NCBI GenBank assembly: GCA_022266195.1
Contig: WHVY01000005.1
Coordinates: forward strand, 6,696,001-6,760,000
Reading direction: 5' to 3'
Length of the DNA: 64,000 nt
From: Tetranychus cinnabarinus
Taxonomy: Eukaryota; Arthropoda; Arachnida; Trombidiformes; Tetranychidae
Below the pieces are notes generated by a model. The model was not told the origin of the DNA. It ran no database searches and saw only the letters and a program-made list of their open reading frames with translations. A program made the translations under genes and the position numbers. Below, in pieces: positions 50,011 through 59,621 of the stretch (position 1 is the first letter of the stretch; each line of letters begins with the position of its first letter).

Positions 50011-53000
50011 GTTACCTTGAATGGTCTTGAAAAGTCAAACCTATTTTTTGCAATTCTCGCACGGTTTGCGACTGCATCATCATCGAGTTATGAAAACAGA
50101 CATGAAATGAAAAAACGATCTCTTAATAAACTAATCATGAGAATAATCTCAACGTTTTTCATTTGATAATCAAATGAGATTAATTAGTTTTGATCAAGAT
50201 TAAAGTACATAAATACACGATACTAAAAGGATGAATGATGAAGAGCCAGGAATGGACAAGTATTTGGTGAAAACAAGGGAAAAAAGGTAATAGAAAAAAC
50301 GCAAACTTTTACTTTGATGGATTGACCTTAACATTTCTTTTTCTCTTCTTTTTTTCTTCTTCTAACCTTCCCTGTTAATCTGATGCTTCCACCTCAATAA
50401 CACTCCCTGTTTATCAGATTTAATCTCAACTTTTCCCCTTTCCTTTGTGTTACAGTTACAGTTGTTATCTTTTACAAGTCAAGAGATGAGAAAAAGATTT
50501 TTTTTCTCCTTCTTTTTCTCTCTTCCAATTTTCATCAGTTGAGGATAAATTGTCACGCAAAGAAGAAACACATTTACAGGAAAAGCCAAAAATTGTGACA
50601 TTCTTTTCATTATTCAGAAGAATGGCAACTTTCAGAAGAAAAGGGCGAAAAAATGAAACAAAAGAACAAAGTGTGAAGTTATTCAATCTTATTCATCATG
50701 TAACATCAGATTCCACTTGAAATCTTATTTCGATTCATATTGAAATGTTTACCTGAAATAGTTCAACTTCCAATTTCACAGTTTCCACGAGATTCAACTT
50801 TTCCATTCTATGTATCATGAAAGAAGTTTAAGAAGAGAAAAGAGTAAAAAACAAAAGTTGAACCTCACAAAAGGTGAATCAGATTCTATTTTTGGTTGAA
50901 AAAATCATGATAACGAAAACTTTTCTTTTGTTTTTCTCTTTTCATCCAAAATTCTGTAAATTTGTATTAATATCATTTTCCTCTTGGAAAACACCAAAAT
51001 CATCTTATTCTTTATTCCCATTCCAACTTATCTTCTCAGTTATTCATTATTATTTATTATCACTGGGAGTGAAAATCAGAAAATGGTAAAATTTGAAAAT
51101 ATTAAAGTCAATTTTGTTCACTTTTAATGTCTATTGATCGTCTCTTCATCTTTCACTGAAACTTTTTTTCTTCGCTCATCGATTTTGTTTTCATCATTTC
51201 CTTTTCACTTCAACATCTCACCTTGAGTAAGATGAATTAAAGAGGAAATTATCAAGCCTTGAGGTAAATTGTCAACAGAAAATGACCTGAAAAAAAGAAA
51301 ATCTAAAGTTTATCGTTTTCATGGCAAACTATCAAAATGACATTTTGAAGAGTAAATGAAGTAAAGCAAGTCGACTCTTTTTCCTTGCAAATGTTATTAA
51401 ATTGATTGACAGTAAATGATTGAAGATTAAGTGAAAGATAAAAGCAAAAGATTATCGGTAAATTAAGATGAATTAGCTGGAAACAATGGAAATGATATAA
51501 TTCATGATAAGATAGAGAAAAGTTTTTTTCTCCTTCATTCATTCTGTGGTCAATAAATAGTCACTTTATTAACAGAATAACTTTGTTCTTCTTTTTACCA
51601 TTACCATTGTTATTACCTTTAATCTGTATTTTTACTTTTCTTTTGCTTCATCATTTTTTATCTTCCCTGTTTTTCCCTTTACCATTCATTTCATTCAGCG
51701 GATTATCGCCAAATTTCATTGGTTAATTCCGTAAATCAGTGCAACATTAGATAAAGGATGATAAGAGATGAATTCAAGATGAATTTACTTTTCGTGTTTT
51801 TCCTTGTTTTCAATCTTGTCACACTTTGATTTATGAAACTACATTTCAGATAAGATTAACATTCTTAGAAAACTTTGCGTTAAAATTGAAAAGTGAGGCT
51901 AAACTTTGTTGAAGGTTGATGCAGGATTGAGGTTCACTCACGGTTAAACAATAATCAGTTAAAGAGTCTGATTATGGATTGAATACAATTGTTGGAGAAG
52001 GAAAGTGGTTGAGCGGAAAAGGAAAGTCAAAGATGAAAGATAACTGAGGAGAGAAAATGATGACTTTTAGATGATGGAGATGTTTAGGTTGATGATGATG
52101 ATGATGAGGAAAAAAGGACCCATGAAAAAGCTATTGTTTGGTTTGATGAGGAAGGGAAAATGAAATGATCATTAAGAGTTGGAAAGAAGGAAAAGGAAAC
52201 AGAAAAGGAGAAAGTTATGTTTCTGATGATAATGATGATGGCGATGATGATGATGATGATGATTATCGAGAACAAAAAGCATGTAAAAGTATAGAATGTT
52301 TCATCATTTAGTAGACTGTATTAAGGTTGATTGTTGAGGTGGAAACTGATATTACAGTGTTTGGGCAATTCGGTTAAATTGGTTGAGGCAAGATGAAAAG
52401 GAAAGGGAAAAAGGTTGGAAATTAACATTCAAAGTTGAATGAAAATTTGAAATCAATACAATCAATGGATAGACTTGTGAATAGCAAAGTGATTTCAACT
52501 CAGGTAAGGCAATGACAACTTTTATCCTTTGCTATTCTTACCTCATCTTCTGGTGCTACAAGTGAGGGAAAGAAGATGATAAAGTTTACTTTTTTTTTGT
52601 TCTTTTCACGATTCTCATCTGTTTTGCCAAGTGAAAAGATGAAAGGAGTAAAGTGTCACCTTTGATTGATTTAAAACTAATGATGGCCAAGATGAAAAAG
52701 AGATGAAAAAGAGATGAAAAGAGGTGAATGTTGATGTATTAAGTTATCTCATTGTGTCTCATCAGATTGACATACCTTGTCTCCAATCCTCAAAAGAGAT
52801 TTGATTCTAGACAATCGACATACTCGACATTTCCATCTATCTTTGTATTCGATCAATATTTTGACACTTTTGTTTCTCACTCAATCAAACTGCAATCGCT
52901 TTATCAATTAGCCAATTGGCGAATTGATTCATCATTTGAAAATCTAAATCTAAATGTTGATGATCGAGTTGAGTTTAAAGGTTAGTCAATCTGATTGAAT

Positions 53001-54509
53001 GCTTGAAGAGTCAATGTTTGTGGATAAAAAAATGTTAATATTAATAAAAGGTAAATAGCCTAAAGACAGTGATCATGAATTGGTCAATAAAGTTGTTCCA
53101 ATTTCTCTCATTCTAACCTCAACAATTGAACAATTTACCTCAGAATTTTTTCTTTTCCTTTTTCTTCTCTTTTCCAATTATGTTATTAATATCATGTAAT
53201 TCAATTTCTTTGGCAACAACAATGTTGAACCTCATTTTTACGTTACATCAATTAATACAGTTTTGTAAACCTTTTGCCTTGAAGCTTTTATCCAACAATA
53301 TTGGGACTCAGGAAAAGGGACAGAAAATAATTAAAAAATGAATTTACCTTGAAGGTAACAAGCTCTTTGGTTGTTGAAACAATTACTTTTTAAACAGAAA
53401 ATTGGGTTTTTCTTTGTTGTAATATCGATGAAAAGCTAAACATTTGTTAAATGATATTCAACTTGAACAGACAATTAAGTTGAATTTCATTTCAAATTGT
53501 TCAGCTAGTAATAAGATGATGATCAAGGTGAAACAAGGACCAAATTCAAGTAATCAAATGTGAACAAAAGGAAGAAAGGAGAAGAAGAAAAGAATTGATT
53601 GCTGAGGTTGACTAAATTAGTAACTCTAATTGCCAATTAAATGGGGTTTTTTCAATGTGTAAGAGGATGAAGGAAGAATGAAGATGATGATGAAGGGGAT
53701 GAGCATGAGGATGGAGAAGAATAAGAATAATAAGGTGAAAAGACAAAAGTGAAAAGGAAAATTACTTTTTCCCTTTTCTTTGACTTTTCTCTCTTTTTTT
53801 CTTGTTTCAAGAGTTTCTGTTGTTAAGTTAACTTTTACATCAATTAGTAAATAAGTTTGCTCCAACAGTTTAGAGATTATTCATTTATCAATAAGTTATA
53901 ATGATATTAACACCAAAAGTGGGTCCACAAAATGTTTATTATTGGATAAAAAATTTGGTTACCAACAAGGAAAACAAAACTGACCAAATGCAGGGAAAAA
54001 AGTTTTTTCTTGTGAAACCAAAAAAGCTATGCTGGTCAACATTTAATTCAATCTGTTTGGTGATAGAATAGAGATGATTCAATGATTACCTGTTTGTTTT
54101 AACAATTGCAATTGTTGACTTTTCTGTCTTTCTTTTCATCGATTCCAAGCAGTTTGTAGACCTTGTTAGTCACTTGGTTGTTATGACTGATTGTTGACTG
54201 GCGTAGCTTTGAAAAGGTTTTAAGATTAAACTCACAAGTCTGACAGTCTTATTTTGATCATTGGATTATTTTGCATTATTATCGTTGCAAGCAAATAATA
54301 ACACACAGAGTATAGATCAACCTACAATTTAATTTGTTTTGTGACAGAAGTTTACTCGATTCAAGGCATTTGAATTGAAATAATTTGAAGTCGCGTGGAC
54401 TTGTTTACGATATCACAAAAGTCAAATTATTTCAAAAAGGTTTACTTTTGAGTAATCAGCAGGATGAATGTATACAAGTTGAGCTCTGATTGAAACAGTA
54501 AAAATAAAA
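50011..54509. other. Gene-poor stretch with simple repeats
   Basis: No supported gene. It contains (GAT)n runs at 52091-52107 and 52243-52263, a 12-bp tandem repeat (GATGAAAAAGAG, three units) at 52691-52726, and a short piece of dispersed repeat family 2 at 54255-54295. Confidence 0.5.
52243..52263. repeat. (GAT)7 microsatellite
   Basis: Seven uninterrupted GAT units; one of the longest trinucleotide runs in the window. Confidence 0.9.
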
Positions 54510-54514
54510 GTTTT

Positions 54515-54804
54515 TGTTAGATAACCTTGACTTGTCGGTTAGATAGTCAAGGCAATGTTGCAATCACTACGTCCTCAAGTTCACCTTCTAGTACTTTCTA
54601 GATTAGCCATTGATGGCGTAACCCATACATATAAATAGAGTAGCCATCAATGGCACATTAACCAGTCTATCTCCTTTACCCTAACTCTCCACTTCACCTA
54701 TTGTAAATACCTATTGCTATATTAAAGTGTTATAACCTAAACCGACTGGCTCCAGTCGTTCGCTACTAACGTAGCTGCAAACCGACTATCGCGATTCACT
54801 CACA
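54515..54804 (+). repeat. LTR 1 (5' LTR), 290 bp
   Basis: Starts TGTTAG and ends ACTCACA, with TG...CA termini. It contains TATAAATA (54630-54637) in the loop of a perfect 12-bp inverted repeat (GCCATTGATGGC 54606-54617, GCCATCAATGGC 54643-54654), and a hairpin CGACTGG-CT-CCAGTCG at 54743-54758. Variant bases: A at 54583, C at 54761. Confidence 0.92.
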
Positions 54805-54815
54805 TGGTAGCAGAG
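54805..54815 (+). other. Primer binding site, unit 1
   Basis: TGGTAGCAGAG directly follows the LTR and is complementary to the 3' end of animal initiator methionine tRNA, as in many copia-type elements. An identical site follows LTR 2 at 56655. Confidence 0.75.
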
Positions 54816-54890
54816 CGTGGTTGGTTTGCTCTGGTTACCTTTAATATAGTTATCTTTAACTTGTGCTAAGTCTTCTGTCATCAATACGTT

Positions 54891-55229
54891 ATGGCGTCTA
54901 ATGCGTTCCTTCAAGTCGAGAAATTAAGTGACGACAACTATGATACTTGGAGTATCCAAATGAAGAGTGTCCTCATTCACAATGATCTGTGGGACGTGAT
55001 TGGTGGTGAAAAAGTCAACGATGATAAGACTTGGGACCGACGAGATGAAAAGGCAAAAGCTGAGATTACGTTAAGTGTGAAGCCTTCAGCTTACCGTCTG
55101 TTCAAGAATCTTAATACCGCCAAAGAAGTTTGGAATGCTTTGAAAGATGCTTATGCGAAGACTGGACCTTCCCTATTGTTCACCGCGTTCAAGAAGTTAA
55201 TTATTATGCGATTATTAATTATTATATAA
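54891..55229 (+). CDS. Copia gag N-terminal fragment, unit 1
   Basis: A 112-codon frame beginning MASNAFLQVEKLSDDNYDTW. The pattern L.DDNYDTWSIQMKSVL...LWDVI is the start of copia-type gag (capsid-like, UBN2/DUF4219 class). It ends at a TAA inside an AT-only tract of about 50 bp (55197-55250). The downstream frame 55251-56357 continues in the same reading frame, so a stop within this tract separates two parts of one gag region. Unit 2 has the same break, so it predates the duplication. Confidence 0.8.
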   Translation: MASNAFLQVEKLSDDNYDTWSIQMKSVLIHNDLWDVIGGEKVNDDKTWDRRDEKAKAEITLSVKPSAYRLFKNLNTAKEVWNALKDAYAKTGPSLLFTAFKKLIIMRLLIII

Positions 55230-55250
55230 TTATTATTATTAATTAATACT

Positions 55251-56357
55251 ATGCGATATCAACCGACTACTTCAATGTCAAGCTATTTGGCTGAATACTT
55301 TGCTGTCGTTGATCAATTGGTGGACTTAGGAGTTACGCTAGATGACAAGTTAATATCAGTGGCTCTGCTGGTCGGCTTGGGTGAAGCTTATGAGATGTTC
55401 GTGATTGCAGTGACAAGTCAGGACACACCGCCCAGCTCAGCAGTCAGAGAAGTAAAGCAGATGTTGTCAAATCATTTTGACATGGACGACAAAGGAGAAG
55501 TAAAGAACATCCTTGGTCTGGAGGTTAACCGACATAAAGATAGCATTCAGATTACGCAACGCACTGCCATTGAAAAGCTTCTTGAATCGAATGGAATGAG
55601 TGATTGTAAAGCGTCTCATACCCCAATGGAAATAAATTTGAAATTTGATAAAGACGCCCAGTCGGTAGATAGTGAAACTTACCGTAGTTTGATTGGATCA
55701 CTCCATCACCTGTCGGTGTATACGAGGCCTGATATTACCTTTGCAGTTAACAAGTTATCGCAGTTTAACCAGGATCCAAGAGTGGATCATTTCCAGGCGG
55801 CAAAACGTATACTTCGCTATTTAAAGGGAACTAAAGATAAGTCTTTAGTGTACCGACCAACAGGGGAACAGCTTCATGTATACGCTGATGCGGATTGGGC
55901 ATCGATACATCGATCATCTGATACCGACAGCAGAAGAAGTACATCAGGGTATGTGGTTATCTTGGCCGGTGCAGCAATTGCTTGGCGATCGGCAAGACAA
56001 ACAGTTACCGCCCAGAGTTCAGCAGAGGCTGAGTACGTAGCATTGGCTACAGCAACAAATGATGCTATGGGCGTAAGTCAGTTATTGAAAGAGCTTGGTC
56101 ACGGAGATTATGTTAAAGCTCCAATTCAAGTTTACAGTGATAGCACAAGTGCAATCTCTATTGGAAGCAATCCCGTTACAAATGCAAGGACCAAGCATAT
56201 TGATATAAAGTACCATGTTGTACGACAAAGAGTTGAAGAAGGATTGATAAGAATCGATCATGAAGGAACCGACAATATGACTGCCGACGTATTGACAAAA
56301 AGCTTAGCAAGAGTAAAGCACGAAAGGTTCACCAATGCGTTAGGACTTCATGATTGA
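55251..56357 (+). CDS. Copia gag / RT-end / RNase H fusion, unit 1
   Basis: A 368-codon frame. Residues 1-65 continue gag (SSYLAEYFAVVDQLVDLG...). At about 65-70 the sequence jumps to the end of copia reverse transcriptase (FDMDDKGEVKNILGLEV), followed by the connection (SLIGSLHHLSVYTRPDITFAV) and RNase H. RNase H landmarks are intact: YADADW (about 211-216), SSAEAEY (256-262), YSDST (295-299) and TKHIDIKYH (314-322). Zinc knuckle, protease, integrase and the YVDD core are absent, so an internal deletion fused gag to the 3' end of pol. An extra SIHRSS stretch after DADWA may be a small insertion. No autonomous function is expected. Confidence 0.85.
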   Translation: MRYQPTTSMSSYLAEYFAVVDQLVDLGVTLDDKLISVALLVGLGEAYEMFVIAVTSQDTPPSSAVREVKQMLSNHFDMDDKGEVKNILGLEVNRHKDSIQITQRTAIEKLLESNGMSDCKASHTPMEINLKFDKDAQSVDSETYRSLIGSLHHLSVYTRPDITFAVNKLSQFNQDPRVDHFQAAKRILRYLKGTKDKSLVYRPTGEQLHVYADADWASIHRSSDTDSRRSTSGYVVILAGAAIAWRSARQTVTAQSSAEAEYVALATATNDAMGVSQLLKELGHGDYVKAPIQVYSDSTSAISIGSNPVTNARTKHIDIKYHVVRQRVEEGLIRIDHEGTDNMTADVLTKSLARVKHERFTNALGLHD

Positions 56358-56364
56358 GCGGGCG

Positions 56365-56654
56365 TGTTAGATAACCTTGACTTGTCGGTTAGATAGTCAA
56401 GGCAATGTTGCAATCACTACGTCCTCAAGTTCCCCTTCTAGTACTTTCTAGATTAGCCATTGATGGCGTAACCCATACATATAAATAGAGTAGCCATCAA
56501 TGGCACATTAACCAGTCTATCTCCTTTACCCTAACTCTCCACTTCACCTATTGTAAATACCTATTGCTATATTAAAGTGTTATAACCTAAACCGACTGGC
56601 TCCAGTCGTTCGCTACTAACGTAGCTGCAAACCGACTATCGCGATTCACTCACA
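56365..56654 (+). repeat. LTR 2 (middle, hybrid LTR), 290 bp
   Basis: Same ends and length as the outer LTRs. At the first variant site (56433) it has C like LTR 3; at the second (56611) it has C like LTR 1. It therefore combines a 3'-type left part with a 5'-type right part. Confidence 0.92.
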
Positions 56655-56665
56655 TGGTAGCAGAG
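56655..56665 (+). other. Primer binding site, unit 2
   Basis: TGGTAGCAGAG immediately after LTR 2, identical to the site after LTR 1. Confidence 0.75.
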
Positions 56666-56740
56666 CGTGGTTGGTTTGCTCTGGTTACCTTTAATATAGT
56701 TATCTTTAACTTGTGCTAAGTCTTCTGTCATCAATACGTT

Positions 56741-57079
56741 ATGGCGTCTAATGCGTTCCTTCAAGTCGAGAAATTAAGTGACGACAACTATGATACTTGG
56801 AGTATCCAAATGAAGAGTGTCCTCATTCACAATGATCTGTGGGACGTGATTGGTGGTGAAAAAGTCAACGATGATAAGACTTGGGACCGACGAGATGAAA
56901 AGGCAAAAGCTGAGATTACGTTAAGTGTGAAGCCTTCAGCTTACCGTCTGTTCAAGAATCTTAATACCGCCAAAGAAGTTTGGAATGCTTTGAAAGATGC
57001 TTATGCGAAGACTGGACCTTCCCTATTGTTCACCGCGTTCAAGAAGTTAATTATTATGCGATTATTAATTATTATATAA
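56741..57079 (+). CDS. Copia gag N-terminal fragment, unit 2
   Basis: Identical in translation to 54891-55229, including the stop in the AT-only tract. Confidence 0.8.
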   Translation: MASNAFLQVEKLSDDNYDTWSIQMKSVLIHNDLWDVIGGEKVNDDKTWDRRDEKAKAEITLSVKPSAYRLFKNLNTAKEVWNALKDAYAKTGPSLLFTAFKKLIIMRLLIII

Positions 57080-57100
57080 TTATTATTATTAATTAATACT

Positions 57101-58207
57101 ATGCGATATCAACCGACTACTTCAATGTCAAGCTATTTGGCTGAATACTTTGCTGTCGTTGATCAATTGGTGGACTTAGGAGTTACGCTAGATGACAAGT
57201 TAATATCAGTGGCTCTGCTGGTCGGCTTGGGTGAAGCTTATGAGATGTTCGTGATTGCAGTGACAAGTCAGGACACACCGCCCAGCTCAGCAGTCAGAGA
57301 AGTAAAGCAGATGTTGTCAAATCATTTTGACATGGACGACAAAGGAGAAGTAAAGAACATCCTTGGTCTGGAGGTTAACCGACATAAAGATAGCATTCAG
57401 ATTACGCAACGCACTGCCATTGAAAAGCTTCTTGAATCGAATGGAATGAGTGATTGTAAAGCGTCTCATACCCCAATGGAAATAAATTTGAAATTTGATA
57501 AAGACGCCCAGTCGGTAGATAGTGAAACTTACCGTAGTTTGATTGGATCACTCCATCACCTGTCGGTGTATACGAGGCCTGATATTACCTTTGCAGTTAA
57601 CAAGTTATCGCAGTTTAACCAGGATCCAAGAGTGGATCATTTCCAGGCGGCAAAACGTATACTTCGCTATTTAAAGGGAACTAAAGATAAGTCTTTAGTG
57701 TACCGACCAACAGGGGAACAGCTTCATGTATACGCTGATGCGGATTGGGCATCGATACATCGATCATCTGATACCGACAGCAGAAGAAGTACATCAGGGT
57801 ATGTGGTTATCTTGGCCGGTGCAGCAATTGCTTGGCGATCGGCAAGACAAACAGTTACCGCCCAGAGTTCAGCAGAGGCTGAGTACGTAGCATTGGCTAC
57901 AGCAACAAATGATGCTATGGGCGTAAGTCAGTTATTGAAAGAGCTTGGTCACGGAGATTATGTTAAAGCTCCAATTCAAGTTTACAGTGATAGCACAAGT
58001 GCAATCTCTATTGGAAGCAATCCCGTTACAAATGCAAGGACCAAGCATATTGATATAAAGTACCATGTTGTACGACAAAGAGTTGAAGAAGGATTGATAA
58101 GAATCGATCATGAAGGAACCGACAATATGACTGCCGACGTATTGACAAAAAGCTTAGCAAGAGTAAAGCACGAAAGGTTCACCAATGCGTTAGGACTTCA
58201 TGATTGA
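57101..58207 (+). CDS. Copia gag / RT-end / RNase H fusion, unit 2
   Basis: Identical in translation to 55251-56357. It carries the same internal deletion junction near residue 65, so the deletion predates the tandem duplication. It ends 7 bp before LTR 3, with a short purine-rich stretch (GAGCGGG) as the only candidate polypurine tract. Confidence 0.85.
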   Translation: MRYQPTTSMSSYLAEYFAVVDQLVDLGVTLDDKLISVALLVGLGEAYEMFVIAVTSQDTPPSSAVREVKQMLSNHFDMDDKGEVKNILGLEVNRHKDSIQITQRTAIEKLLESNGMSDCKASHTPMEINLKFDKDAQSVDSETYRSLIGSLHHLSVYTRPDITFAVNKLSQFNQDPRVDHFQAAKRILRYLKGTKDKSLVYRPTGEQLHVYADADWASIHRSSDTDSRRSTSGYVVILAGAAIAWRSARQTVTAQSSAEAEYVALATATNDAMGVSQLLKELGHGDYVKAPIQVYSDSTSAISIGSNPVTNARTKHIDIKYHVVRQRVEEGLIRIDHEGTDNMTADVLTKSLARVKHERFTNALGLHD

Positions 58208-58214
58208 GCGGGCG

Positions 58215-58504
58215 TGTTAGATAACCTTGACTTGTCGGTTAGATAGTCAAGGCAATGTTGCAATCACTACGTCCTCAAGTTCCCCTTCTAGTACTTTCTA
58301 GATTAGCCATTGATGGCGTAACCCATACATATAAATAGAGTAGCCATCAATGGCACATTAACCAGTCTATCTCCTTTACCCTAACTCTCCACTTCACCTA
58401 TTGTAAATACCTATTGCTATATTAAAGTGTTATAACCTAAACCGACTGGCTCCAGTCGTTTGCTACTAACGTAGCTGCAAACCGACTATCGCGATTCACT
58501 CACA
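58215..58504 (+). repeat. LTR 3 (3' LTR), 290 bp
   Basis: TG...CA termini, followed by the second GTTTT of the target duplication. Variant bases: C at 58283, T at 58461. Confidence 0.92.
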
Positions 58505-59126
58505 GTTTTCATGAGAAAATCGAGTCAGTCCCTGCAAAATGCATTATTAATTCTGTATAAGCTATTACATTTTTGGTGCTGATCGATAATCCAAAAAGCA
58601 TTTGTGACCTATGGTGAGGTAGAGCAAACAACAAAAATAGAAACCACTTGCTATGTCAGAAAATGACCTTCAAATATCAATTAGACGTCAAATAACAGAA
58701 TAATCGTAGCCCTTAAATAGCAGAAAATGAATGATGTCCAAACTACCTGTACTCGAATCCCAAGGATGTAACCTTTGAATCGAGAATATTTTTCGATACA
58801 TTCGATTCAAAATACTTCTCCTTTTTAGTTGAATAGTAAACCAGTTGCGAATCAAGATAATTCAGAAGCTGCTTTCGGGAAAATGAAATTGTTTCTTGTC
58901 CGTGTCCGGATTTCATAACGAGAGTAAACAAAAAACACAGAGCTCCAACAAATCGAAACCATGACCGATCTGATTACAAGGCGCATACTTGAGCATGCCT
59001 AAGAATTCACGATAAACAGTGGGAAAAATTTAAAGTTAAAATACTAACTTGTAAAAGTTTGCAGATCATCAAAAATTTCCATAAAACAAACAATCTGTAT
59101 ATGCACATCTGTGTATCGAAAAAAAG
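58505..59126. other. Flank between retrotransposon and small secreted peptide gene
   Basis: No gene recognised. A copy of dispersed repeat family 1 lies at 58658-58696. Confidence 0.5.
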
Positions 59127-59134
59127 TATAAAAG
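59127..59134 (+). promoter_or_regulatory. TATA box (TATAAAAG) of the alanine-rich peptide gene
   Basis: Strong TATAAAAG 118 bp before the ATG, predicting transcription start near 59157 (TATCAATTCAAG). GTAAGT at 59182 and CAG at 59222-59224 would define a possible 43-bp intron in the leader. Confidence 0.6.
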
Positions 59135-59251
59135 TCGGGTTTTTAGACAGAAAGTATCAATTCAAGTTTCAAGTTTGAAAAGTAAGTTAGTGATTCTTCA
59201 ATATTATTTAATACATTCACTCAGTCTACTAAAAACAACAAAAAATTCAAA

Positions 59252-59440
59252 ATGCAATTGAGTAGAATTTTATATATCTTTGTGACAGCAATCATTGCTA
59301 TCTTTGGTTACATTACAGCTGACGCATCTCCAACTGATTCTGGCAATGATGCAGCTATAGCTAACGCTGCTGCACTCGCGGCAGAGGCTGAGGCTAACGC
59401 TGCTAAAATCGCGGCAGACGCTGCAGCTGACACTGCTTAA
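59252..59440 (+). CDS. Small secreted alanine-rich peptide with 11-residue repeats
   Basis: A 62-codon frame. Residues 1-25 form a signal peptide (hydrophobic core LYIFVTAIIAIFGYI, predicted cleavage after ADA). The mature peptide of about 37 residues begins SPTDSGND and is then almost all Ala with Asn, Glu, Asp, Lys. It contains two 11-residue repeats, ANAAALAAEAE and ANAAKIAADAA, encoded by 33-bp repeats at 59360-59392 and 59393-59425, and should form an amphipathic helix. Hendecad Ala-rich helices occur in type I antifreeze-like and membrane-binding peptides, but that does not identify a function here. A TATA box and an AATAAA frame the gene. GC content and the repeated GCT/GCG codons stand out from the surroundings. 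Confidence 0.7.
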   Translation: MQLSRILYIFVTAIIAIFGYITADASPTDSGNDAAIANAAALAAEAEANAAKIAADAAADTA

Positions 59441-59458
59441 ATCGCAGCTAGAGGCCAG
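59360..59458 (+). repeat. 33-bp tandem repeat, three units, third spans the stop codon
   Basis: Units at 59360-59392, 59393-59425 and 59426-59458. The third (GCTGACACTGCTTAAATCGCAGCT) aligns well to the second (GCTAACGCTGCTAAAATCGCGGCA), but an A-to-T difference turns the Lys codon AAA into TAA, the stop used by the gene. Confidence 0.8.
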
Positions 59459-59615
59459 ATCAGTCTTCTATTGCCGTTTGATTCTTTGGATCTTTAATCA
59501 AACAATGCAAGTGATTGCTATAAAATGTAATCGTAAAATGTAATAGAATCTTTGTAAACATGAATTCATGTGCACAATAATTGTTCTCAAAATGAGAAAT
59601 GTTAAACTTTGATTC

Positions 59616-59621
59616 AATAAA
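59616..59621 (+). terminator. Polyadenylation signal of the alanine-rich peptide gene
   Basis: AATAAA 175 bp after the stop codon, followed by T-rich sequence. Confidence 0.55.

Larger units (their letters stand above)
54515..58504 (+). mobile_element. Ty1/copia-type retrotransposon, tandem LTR-internal-LTR-internal-LTR array
   Basis: Three 290-bp LTRs start at 54515, 56365 and 58215, an exact 1850-bp period, with two near-identical internal regions between them. A GTTTT duplication flanks only the outer ends (54510-54514 and 58505-58509), so the array behaves as one insertion. Each internal region has a primer site, a gag N-terminal frame and a fused gag/RT-end/RNase H frame. The zinc knuckle, protease, integrase and most of reverse transcriptase, including YVDD, are missing. 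It is therefore a non-autonomous deletion derivative. LTR1 and LTR3 each differ from the middle LTR by a single noted base. Confidence 0.92.
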
